A stretch of 46,047 nt of DNA from Streptosporangiales bacterium (GTDB lineage Bacteria; Actinomycetota; Actinomycetes; Streptosporangiales; Streptosporangiaceae), in the NCBI GenBank assembly GCA_009784565.1, contig WRBL01000008.1, forward strand, positions 1 to 46,047, written 5' to 3'. Within the stretch, counting starts at the first letter, position 1. Each line of letters opens with the position of its first letter. Positions 7,654 to 14,405 of the stretch are shown one piece after another. A program made the position numbers and the translations under genes. The notes beneath the pieces were generated by a model, which worked only from the letters and a program-made list of their open reading frames with translations, did no database searches and had not been told where the DNA came from.

Positions 7654-9066
7654 ATGGATCCCCTGTGGAAGCTCACCGCGGCGGAGCAGGCGGCGGCGGT
7701 CCGGGGCGGAGACGTATCAGCCGCCGAACTGATGGACAGCCACCTGGCACGCATCGCCCAGGTCAACCCGCGCCTCAACGCGGTCACGCAGCTGCTGGCG
7801 GAGCGGGCCCGCGAGGCCGCGGCGCGGACCGACCGGCGGCGCGCCGCCGGAGAGGAACTGGGATCCCTGGCGGGCGTTCCGTTCACGGTGAAGGAGACGA
7901 CTCCGATCGAGGGTGTGCCGACCACGTTCGGGACCCCGCGTTTCCGTGATCTCGTGGCCCCGGCCGACGCGCCCCCGGTGGCCCGGCTGCGCGCGGCCGG
8001 CGCGATCCCCGTCGGGCACGCCAACCTGCCCACGATGGTCCTCGCCGGCATGCACACCCGCAGCGAGCTGTACGGCGACACGGTGAACCCGTGGGATCCC
8101 GCCCGCACCCCGGGCGGCAGCAGCGGCGGCGACGCGGTCGCGGTCGCCTCCGGGATGGCCGCCCTCGGCCTCGGCAACGACTCGGGCGGGTCGGTGCGGA
8201 TCCCCGCGTCGTTCTGCGGCATTGCCGGGCTCAAGCCGACCGCGGGACGGTTCCCCGCCGACCACCGGGTCCTCAGCCGGGATGATCCCGGCCCCGCCTC
8301 CCAGATGCTGGTTGTCGACGGGCCCCTCGCCAGGACCGTCGCCGATCTCCGCGCCGCCTTCGAGGTCCTGGCCGGGACCGACCCGCGCGACCCCCGCGCC
8401 GTGCCCGTCCCCCTGTACGGCGAGCCCCTCGCCGGACCGGTCCGGGTCGCGGTCGTCGCCGACCCCGGCGGGCAGGGCGTGCGCCCCTCGGTCCGCGGCG
8501 CCGTCGCGGACGCGGCCGGGGCGCTCAGCGACGCCGGGTACGACGTGCGGGACGCGGCGGACGTTCCCCGGCTGGACGAGGCCCTGGACGTCTACCGGCG
8601 GATCACCGCGACCGAGTTCGCCCCGGCCTGGCCGATGGTGCGGACGTTGCTCGGCGAAGGCGGGGATCGCTACATCGCGATGGCGATGGAAACGGCCCCG
8701 CCCGCGAGCGCCGCGGAGCTCATGACGCTGATGGGAACCTGGATGAGCATCCGCCGGTCCTGGGCGGAATTCCTTCATGAATACCCGCTGCTGCTCGGGC
8801 CGGTTTTCACCGAGCCTCCCGTGGAGCCGGGGCTGGAGTCCCGGGACCGGGCCGGATGGGAGCGGGTCGCGGCGGGGATGCGGCTGTGCTCGGTGACGAG
8901 CTTCGCCGGCGTGCCCGCGGTGGCCGTGCCGACCGGGACGGACGGCGGGCTCCCCGCCGGGGTGCAGGTCATCGGCCGGGCATTCCGCGAGGACCTGTGC
9001 CTGGACGCCGCGCAGCGGGTCGAGGACCGCCTCGGCGTGCTCACGCCGGTCGACCCGCGCCCGTAA
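7654..9066 (+). CDS. Amidase (amidase signature family)
   Basis: This 470-residue enzyme hydrolyses a carboxylic amide to acid plus ammonia or amine. The Ser-cisSer-Lys triad is visible: Lys80 in FTVKET, cis-Ser in GGSSGG (156-157) and nucleophile Ser180 in NDSGGSVRIPA. The glycine/serine-rich signature and C-terminal AVPTGTDGGLPAGVQVIG are typical of the family, and length is normal. There is no signal peptide, so it is cytosolic. A GGGAAGG-like ribosome site lies before the ATG. It follows the GntR gene by 34 bp and precedes the FAD oxidoreductase by 69 bp. The neighbours suggest it releases an amine or deprotects a substrate for the same pathway; substrate cannot be told. GatA is unlikely because GatB and GatC are absent. 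Confidence 0.92.
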   Translation: MDPLWKLTAAEQAAAVRGGDVSAAELMDSHLARIAQVNPRLNAVTQLLAERAREAAARTDRRRAAGEELGSLAGVPFTVKETTPIEGVPTTFGTPRFRDLVAPADAPPVARLRAAGAIPVGHANLPTMVLAGMHTRSELYGDTVNPWDPARTPGGSSGGDAVAVASGMAALGLGNDSGGSVRIPASFCGIAGLKPTAGRFPADHRVLSRDDPGPASQMLVVDGPLARTVADLRAAFEVLAGTDPRDPRAVPVPLYGEPLAGPVRVAVVADPGGQGVRPSVRGAVADAAGALSDAGYDVRDAADVPRLDEALDVYRRITATEFAPAWPMVRTLLGEGGDRYIAMAMETAPPASAAELMTLMGTWMSIRRSWAEFLHEYPLLLGPVFTEPPVEPGLESRDRAGWERVAAGMRLCSVTSFAGVPAVAVPTGTDGGLPAGVQVIGRAFREDLCLDAAQRVEDRLGVLTPVDPRP

Positions 9067-9135
9067 CCGGCGGCCCGGGATGCCTTCACCGGCGCTTCAC
9101 CCGCCGTCCATTAAGTTGGCTATACAAGTTGGCGT

Positions 9136-10278
9136 ATGCTGGTGTCCGTGGCTGAGAAGATTGTCATTGTCGGCGGAGGCATCCTCGGAACCATGCACGC
9201 GCTCCACGCGCGGCGCCACGGGTTCCATGTCGTCCACCTCGAACGCGAACCCGAAGGACGCGGCGCGACCGTCCGGAACTTCGGCCTGGTCTGGGTCAGC
9301 GGCCGCCAGGCCGGCCCCGAACTCCAGCTGGCCCTGCGCGCCCGGCAGCTATGGGAGGAATTCGCCGCCGACGCCCCCGGCACCGGGTTCCGGCCGCACG
9401 GCTCCATGACCCTCGCCTCCACCGACGCCGAACTCGCCGTCCTCCGCGAGGCCCTCGACCTGCCCGACGCCAAGCAGCGGAAGTTCTCCCTCCTCACCCC
9501 CGGCCAGGTCCGCGACGTCAACCCCGCCCTGCGCGGGGACTTCCTCGGCGGCCTGTGGTGCGAGGCCGACGCCATCGTCGAGCCCCGCCTCGCCCTCCCC
9601 GCGCTCCGCGCATCGATCACCGGCCCCTCCTACCAGTGGCTCCCCGGCCTCGAAGCCGTCGAGATCGGCGACCACGCCGTCCGGGACCACACCGGCACCT
9701 GGCACCGCGGCGACCGCGTCATCCTGTGCACCGGCGCGAACTACACCGGCGTCGCCGGGCCGCACCTCGCCGCGGGACGCCACCTGGCCCAGGACAACAA
9801 CGGCAGCGGACTGCGCCGCGTCCGGCTGCAGATGATGCAGACCGACCCGCTGCCGGACCGGCTGACCACCTCGGTCGCCGACGGAGACTCCCTGCGCTAC
9901 TACCCGGCCTTCGACGTCCCCGCCCTCGCCGGACTGCCCGCCCAGCCCCCCGTCGCCGCCGACCACCGCGCCCAGCTCCTCCTCGTCCAGCGCGAGGACG
10001 GCAGCCTCACCATCGGCGACACCCACGAATACGACGAGCCGTTCTCCTTCGACGTCACCGAGGAACCCTACGACCACCTGACCGCCCGCGCGCAGGCCCT
10101 CCTCGGCGTCACGCTGCCGCGCGTCCGGCGCCGCTGGGCCGGCGTCTACAGCCAGGTCACCGGCACCGGTGCCATCTACCACCGCTCCGCCGTGGCCGAC
10201 GGCGTCGTCCTCGTCACCGGGCCCGGCGGCCGCGGCATGACCTGTTCCCCCGCCATCGCAGAGGAGACCTTCCAGTGA
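9136..10278 (+). CDS. FAD-dependent oxidoreductase, TIGR03364-like (DAAO superfamily, phosphonate-associated)
   Basis: This is a glycine-oxidase-like flavoprotein of 380 residues. The dinucleotide fold is at the N-terminus (IVIVGGGILGTMHAL, glycines at 13-18), followed by LEREPEGRGATVRNFGLVW, and a second FAD contact near the end (GPGGRGMTCSPAIAEE). Such enzymes oxidise C-N bonds and release an imine or aldehyde. The TIGR03364 subfamily is repeatedly found beside a phosphonatase-like HAD hydrolase, and exactly that gene follows here with a 4 bp overlap (GTGA). From this context I infer oxidation of an aminophosphonate or its N-alkyl derivative. The start could instead be GTG 9148, which would shorten the leader by four residues. 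Two copies of AAGTTGGC lie just before the gene. Confidence 0.85.
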   Translation: MLVSVAEKIVIVGGGILGTMHALHARRHGFHVVHLEREPEGRGATVRNFGLVWVSGRQAGPELQLALRARQLWEEFAADAPGTGFRPHGSMTLASTDAELAVLREALDLPDAKQRKFSLLTPGQVRDVNPALRGDFLGGLWCEADAIVEPRLALPALRASITGPSYQWLPGLEAVEIGDHAVRDHTGTWHRGDRVILCTGANYTGVAGPHLAAGRHLAQDNNGSGLRRVRLQMMQTDPLPDRLTTSVADGDSLRYYPAFDVPALAGLPAQPPVAADHRAQLLLVQREDGSLTIGDTHEYDEPFSFDVTEEPYDHLTARAQALLGVTLPRVRRRWAGVYSQVTGTGAIYHRSAVADGVVLVTGPGGRGMTCSPAIAEETFQ

Positions 10279-11456
10279 CCCGCATCTCCGTCGTCTGCCT
10301 CGACATGGCCGGCACCACCGTCCGCGACTCCGGCACCGTCATGGCCGCGTTCACCGCCGCCCTCACCGCCCAGCCGGTCGCCGACCTCGACGCCGCCATG
10401 ACCTACGTCCGCGACACCATGGGCCAGTCCAAGATCGAGGTGTTCCGCCACCTCCTCGCCACCGAAGACCAGGCGCAGCAGGCCAACACGGCATTCGAGG
10501 CCTCCTACGAGGCCGCCGTCCGCGCCGGCGACATCGAGCCCATGCCCGGCGCCGACAGCCTGTTCGCCGCCTGCCGTGACGCCGGCATCAGGACCTGCCT
10601 GTCCACCGGGTTCTCCCCGGCCACCCGCGACTCCATCATCGACGTCCTCGGCTGGCGCGACGCGGTCTACCTGGTCCTGTCGCCGGCCGACGCGGGCCGC
10701 GGCCGCCCCTGGCCCGACATGCCGCTCGCCGCCCTGACCCGTCTCGGCGGCGGCTCCGTCCACGAGCTCGCCGTCGCCGGAGACACCGTCAGCGACGTCG
10801 AGTCCGGCCTCCGCGCCGGCGCCGGCATCACCGCCGGGGTCCTGTCCGGCGAGTCCACCAGGGAGGAACTGTCCGGCGTCCCGGGGCGCACCGGCCTGCC
10901 CGGCACCCCCCTGATCCTGGACTCGGTCGCGGACCTGCTGCACCACCTGACCCGGTAACACGCCGCGCGTACCCGCGCCTGACGGAGCCTCCCCGTCGGG
11001 CGCGGCGGGCTCCTGCCCGGCCACGGCCCGGTCGGCCAGCCGCTCCAGCAGCGGAACCACCGCGCGCAGCAGCGCCAGGTCCGTCTCGCCCGTCTCCCCG
11101 ATCAGCCCCGCCAGCTCCCGCGCCTCGCCCTCGGCCACGGACTCCAGCACCCGCTGCCCCTCCGTCGTGATCGCCACCCGGGAAGCCCGCCCGTCATCCG
11201 GGTCCGGCTCGCTGGTGACGAGCCCGGACGACCGCAGTCCCGACACGGTCAGCGTCGCCGTCGGCTGCGAGCACGGAACCCGCGCGGCCAGCTCGCCGAC
11301 CCGCAGCGGCCCGTTCTGGGCCAGCAGCGACAGGACGACGAGCTGGGTCGCGTGCGGAGAAGGCACGCCCGCGGCCCGCCGCAGGCCCCGCAGCAGCCGG
11401 TGCATCGCCACCACCAGCTGCAGGGCCTCGGCGGTGCTCACCGGGCTCTCGCTCAT
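10176..11456 (-). CDS. MarR family transcriptional regulator; open frame runs far under the convergent HAD gene
   Basis: The start at 11456 lies 2 bp after the asparagine synthase stop, so both are likely one transcript. Residues 1-150 form a MarR-type winged helix: an N-terminal dimer helix, VVLSLLAQNGPLRVGELAARV, the recognition region SQPTATLTVSGLRSSGLV and the wing EPDPDDGRASRVAIT, then a C-terminal dimer helix to about residue 155 (near position 10990). Normal MarR proteins stop about there. In this frame no stop occurs until 10176, giving 426 codons, of which the last 270 are antisense to the HAD and FAD genes and show no domain. No nearby stop is visible in the other minus frames just past the domain either. 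So the domain is certain; the C-terminal limit is not. Confidence 0.6.
   Translation of the reverse strand: MSESPVSTAEALQLVVAMHRLLRGLRRAAGVPSPHATQLVVLSLLAQNGPLRVGELAARVPCSQPTATLTVSGLRSSGLVTSEPDPDDGRASRVAITTEGQRVLESVAEGEARELAGLIGETGETDLALLRAVVPLLERLADRAVAGQEPAAPDGEAPSGAGTRGVLPGQVVQQVRDRVQDQGGAGQAGAPRDAGQFLPGGLAGQDPGGDAGAGAEAGLDVADGVSGDGELVDGAAAETGQGGERHVGPGAAAARVGRRQDQVDRVAPAEDVDDGVAGGRGEPGGQAGPDAGVTAGGEQAVGAGHGLDVAGADGGLVGGLECRVGLLRLVFGGEEVAEHLDLGLAHGVADVGHGGVEVGDRLGGEGGGERGHDGAGVADGGAGHVEADDGDAGHWKVSSAMAGEQVMPRPPGPVTRTTPSATAERW
10275..10958 (+). CDS. Phosphonatase-like HAD superfamily hydrolase (TIGR03351-like)
   Basis: The gene begins with GTG overlapping the previous stop and encodes 227 residues. 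HAD motif I reads CLDMAGTTV: the nucleophile Asp is present, but the second Asp of the common DxD is Ala, as in phosphonoacetaldehyde hydrolase (DxAGT). Motif II is in CLSTGFSPATR and motif III/IV in AVAGDTVSDVESG. The cap region is helical and shorter than in PhnX, and I see no obvious cap Schiff-base lysine, which is why the family is called phosphonatase-like. It may act on the product of the flavoenzyme upstream, splitting a C-P or phosphate ester bond. It ends convergently with the MarR frame, with a GC-rich hairpin 17 bp after the stop. Confidence 0.87.
   Translation: MTRISVVCLDMAGTTVRDSGTVMAAFTAALTAQPVADLDAAMTYVRDTMGQSKIEVFRHLLATEDQAQQANTAFEASYEAAVRAGDIEPMPGADSLFAACRDAGIRTCLSTGFSPATRDSIIDVLGWRDAVYLVLSPADAGRGRPWPDMPLAALTRLGGGSVHELAVAGDTVSDVESGLRAGAGITAGVLSGESTREELSGVPGRTGLPGTPLILDSVADLLHHLTR
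10975..11003. terminator. GC-rich hairpin between the HAD gene and marR
   Basis: GCGCCTGACGG and CCGTCGGGCGC pair over 11 bp, with one G-T type wobble, around a 7-base loop. There is no T run, as is common in actinobacterial terminators. It lies 17 bp after the HAD stop and at the place where the MarR domain ends, so it could serve transcripts from both sides. Confidence 0.55.
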
Positions 11457-11458
11457 GA

Positions 11459-13309
11459 CTACGACAATTTCAGCACCGGCTTGTAGATGTCCAGCCACAG
11501 CGCCAGGTCCAGGGTCCGCTCCAGACCGAACCGGGACTCCTGCGTGATGTCCTCGCCGGTGCCCGCCACCGCGTTCTCCAGCCACTTCCGGTTCACGATG
11601 CTGAACACCGGATGACCGGAGTCCGGCAGGTACTCCCGCGCGTTGTCCCGCAGCTTCACCGCGTAGCTCGGGTCCTGCGTGGACGGGTACGGGGATTTCA
11701 CCCGGTTCGCCACCGACTCCGGCAGCACCTCTCGCGTCGCCCCGCGCAGCAGCGACTTCTCCCGGCCGTCATAGGTCTTCAGCGACCACGGCGCGTTGTA
11801 GACGTACTCCACCAGCCGGTGGTCGCAGAACGGTACCCGCACCTCCAGCCCCACGGCCATCGACATCCGGTCCTTGCGGTCCAGCAGGTTCCGCACGAAC
11901 CGCGTCAAGTGCAGGTAGGAGATCTTCCGCATCTGCCACTCGAAGCCGGACTCGCCGTCCAGCCGCTCGATCCCGGCCACCGCCGAGTCGTAGCTGTCCT
12001 GGATGTACCCGTCCAGGTTCAGGGCCGAGGCCAGCCCGGGGTCGAGAATCGCGTCCCGCTCGCCCATCACGTGCGACGTGGCCGAGATCCACGGGAACGT
12101 CTGCCCCTTCCGGGCTTCCTCGTCGAAGAACCACGCGTACCCGCCGAACACCTCGTCCGCCGACTCCCCGGACAGCGCCACCGTCGACTCGCCGCGGATC
12201 GCCTTGAACAGCAGGTACAGCGACGCGTCCATGTCGCCCAGCCCGGCCGCCATGTCCCGCGCGCGGATCACCGTCTTCCGCACCTCCGGGTCGGCCAGGT
12301 CATCGGGATTCAGCACGATGTCCCGGTGCTCGGTCCCGGAATGCTTCGCCACGTCCCGCACGTACGGGGAGTCCGGCGTCCCCCGCATCTGGTCCGGGAC
12401 GAAGTTCTCCTCCTGCCCGGCGAAGTCCACCGAGAAGCTCCGGACCTTCTCTCCGCGGGTGCCCAGCTGCCGGGCCGCGATCGCGGTCAGCGCCGAGGAG
12501 TCCAGCCCGCCCGACAGCAGCGTGCACCGCGGCACGTCGGCCACCAGCTGCCGGCGCGTGATGTCCTCCAGCAGCTCCCGGACATGCGCGACGGACGCCT
12601 CCTGGCCGTCAGTGTGCTCGCGGGTCTCCAAGGACCAGTACCGGGTGGTGCGCAGCCCGGCCCTGGTCACCGTCACGACCGTCCCCGGCTCCACCTCGCG
12701 CATGCCATCCCACACCGCGTGGCCCGGCGTCTTGACGAACGCGAACAGCTCGCGCAGCCCGTCCAGGGTCACGGTCCGCTCGGCCAGGGAGCTGGCCAGG
12801 ATGGCCTTGGGCTCCGAGCCGAACAGGACGCCGTCCGCCGTCTCGTAGTAGTAGAACGGCTTGATCCCCATCCGGTCCCGGATCATCACGAGCTTGTCCT
12901 CGCGCGAATCCCAGATCGCGAACGCGTACATACCGTTCAGGCGCTCCGCCATCGCCTCGCCCCACTCGAGGTAGGCGTGGAGGACGACCTCGGTGTCGGA
13001 ATCGGTGCCGAACCGGTGGCCGCGCCCGGCCAGCTCCGAGCGCAGCTCGGTGTAGTTGTAGGTCTCTCCCGAGTAGACGATGGCCAGCGGTCCGTCCGGG
13101 GTGTCCAGGGCCATCGGCTGCCGGCCGCCCGGCAGGTCGATGATGGCCAGGCGGCGGTGGCCCAGCGCGGCGTGCCGCGCCAGCCAGGTCCCGCTGTCAT
13201 CCGGGCCGCGGCAGGACATCGTCTCGGTCATCGCGTCCGCCGTGGCCTGGTGGGCAGGGTCAGCGCGCAGGTCCCGGCTGAACGAGACCCACCCGGTGAT
13301 TCCGCACAT
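11459..13309 (-). CDS. asnB: Asparagine synthase (glutamine-hydrolysing), class II amidotransferase
   Basis: Makes Asn from Asp using glutamine and ATP. The ATG at 13309 is preceded by GGAGG eight bases upstream and gives the sequence MCGITGW, leaving Cys as the N-terminal nucleophile after Met removal. The glutaminase domain covers about 1-210, with the GDTDTEV-like loop (FGTDSDTEVVLHAYLEWG) and MYAFAIWD; the synthase domain follows with the PP-loop SGGLDSSALTA. Length is 616 residues, normal for the longer actinobacterial AsnB. It lies 167 bp downstream of the dehydrogenase gene on the same strand, a gap with inverted repeats and room for its own promoter, and is followed by MarR. Such AsnB enzymes can also serve amide formation in secondary metabolism, but no biosynthetic genes are near. 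Confidence 0.92.
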   Translation of the reverse strand: MCGITGWVSFSRDLRADPAHQATADAMTETMSCRGPDDSGTWLARHAALGHRRLAIIDLPGGRQPMALDTPDGPLAIVYSGETYNYTELRSELAGRGHRFGTDSDTEVVLHAYLEWGEAMAERLNGMYAFAIWDSREDKLVMIRDRMGIKPFYYYETADGVLFGSEPKAILASSLAERTVTLDGLRELFAFVKTPGHAVWDGMREVEPGTVVTVTRAGLRTTRYWSLETREHTDGQEASVAHVRELLEDITRRQLVADVPRCTLLSGGLDSSALTAIAARQLGTRGEKVRSFSVDFAGQEENFVPDQMRGTPDSPYVRDVAKHSGTEHRDIVLNPDDLADPEVRKTVIRARDMAAGLGDMDASLYLLFKAIRGESTVALSGESADEVFGGYAWFFDEEARKGQTFPWISATSHVMGERDAILDPGLASALNLDGYIQDSYDSAVAGIERLDGESGFEWQMRKISYLHLTRFVRNLLDRKDRMSMAVGLEVRVPFCDHRLVEYVYNAPWSLKTYDGREKSLLRGATREVLPESVANRVKSPYPSTQDPSYAVKLRDNAREYLPDSGHPVFSIVNRKWLENAVAGTGEDITQESRFGLERTLDLALWLDIYKPVLKLS

Positions 13310-13423
13310 GGCTTCCTCCGTGTCGCGTCCGGCGGCACGACGCAACGGAACGCCATGTGGCGCACCCGTCACGACGTGCCACTTGCATCAGCCACTAATG
13401 TAAATGTGCGGCGCGAGGAAATA

Positions 13424-13437
13424 CAGAGGATTCTCTG
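13424..13437. promoter_or_regulatory. Small inverted repeat upstream of asnB
   Basis: CAGAG-GATT-CTCTG is a perfect 5 bp inverted repeat about 115 bp before the asnB start. A second, wider repeat, GTGGC (13357-13361) and GCCAC (13378-13382), lies 48-73 bp before the start. Either could be a regulator site, for example for the downstream MarR protein; this is a guess from position. Confidence 0.3.
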
Positions 13438-13476
13438 AATATGACACAGGTAACAACGCGCGCGGCCCGGGCCCGG

Positions 13477-14394
13477 TCAGTCCTTGCGGCGCGGCTCCCC
13501 GGTCGCGACGGTGACGTCCGCCGCGTCCTGGAAGATCGTGCTCACATACGAGTAGTCACGGTCGGCGCCAGGCCCCTGCGTGCAGAACCCGTACAGCTCA
13601 TGAGCCAGGTTCGCCAGCGGCAGCGGCGCACCCGCCTGCCGGGCCAGGTCACGGCCCAGCCCCACGTCCTTGTACATCAGCTTCAGCGCGAACCCCGGCT
13701 CGTAGGTGTCCCGCAGCAGGTTCCGCGGCACCCAGGTGTCCAGGACCGTGCTGCCCCCCGAGGAAGCAAGCACGATCTCCCGGACCTGCGCCGGGTCCAG
13801 GCCCGCCTTGGCGGCCAGGGTCAGGACCTCCGCGTTCGCCGCCATGATCGTGGCGGCCAGCATGTTGTTGCACAGCTTCGCCGCCTGCCCCGTACCGAGA
13901 GCCCCGGTCCGGAACACCTTCTCGCCCAGGGCACCGAGAACATCCGCGACCCCGTCCACGTCCGCGCCCGCACCGCTGGCCATGATCGCCAGCGTCCCGT
14001 CCGCCGCCTTCACCGGCCCGCCGCTCACCGGCGCGTCCACCACGGCGATCCCGGCGGCACTCAGCCGGGCTCCCAGCTCCGTGACGCCGGCCGGCCCGAC
14101 AGTACTCATGTTCAGCAGCGTCAGCCCGGGCCGCCCGGCCGCCAGCACGCCCTCCGCGACCTCCGTCAGCTCCGGCAGGGCCGGGACGAGAGCGATAACG
14201 ACATCACTGTCCGCGGCAGCCTCCCCGACGCTCCCGGCGATCTCCGCGCCCTGCGCGGCGAGTTCCTCAGCGGCGACACGGCTGCGGTGCGGGATCACCG
14301 TGACGGGAAAACCGGCGCGGAGCAGGACGCGTGCCATGGGCGCGCCCATGACACCGAGCCCGGCCACGGCAACGCGGCGCTTGTCCTGGACCAT
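13477..14394 (-). CDS. NAD(P)-dependent beta-hydroxyacid dehydrogenase (3-hydroxyisobutyrate dehydrogenase-like)
   Basis: The 305-residue protein opens with a Rossmann motif AVAGLGVMGAPMA (glycines at 12, 14 and 17). It has the family's substrate loop VDAPVSGGPVKA near 120-130 and the catalytic lysine region GTGQAAKLCNNML near 170, then the all-helical C-terminal dimer domain. It oxidises a 3-hydroxyacid to a semialdehyde or the reverse. AGAGAGGA lies just before the ATG. It begins 11 bp after the stop of the molybdenum hydroxylase subunit and is the last gene of that operon. The exact substrate (hydroxyisobutyrate, tartronate semialdehyde or other) cannot be read; the neighbours suggest breakdown of a hydroxylated heterocycle or aldehyde. 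Family assignment is firm. Confidence 0.9.
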   Translation of the reverse strand: MVQDKRRVAVAGLGVMGAPMARVLLRAGFPVTVIPHRSRVAAEELAAQGAEIAGSVGEAAADSDVVIALVPALPELTEVAEGVLAAGRPGLTLLNMSTVGPAGVTELGARLSAAGIAVVDAPVSGGPVKAADGTLAIMASGAGADVDGVADVLGALGEKVFRTGALGTGQAAKLCNNMLAATIMAANAEVLTLAAKAGLDPAQVREIVLASSGGSTVLDTWVPRNLLRDTYEPGFALKLMYKDVGLGRDLARQAGAPLPLANLAHELYGFCTQGPGADRDYSYVSTIFQDAADVTVATGEPRRKD

Positions 14395-14405
14395 GAAAAT
14401 CCTCT

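Noticed and set aside
11612..13438. Plus-strand open frame opposite asparagine synthase
   Set aside because: Composition is low-complexity His/Arg/Val repeats, a mirror of the real asnB coding strand.
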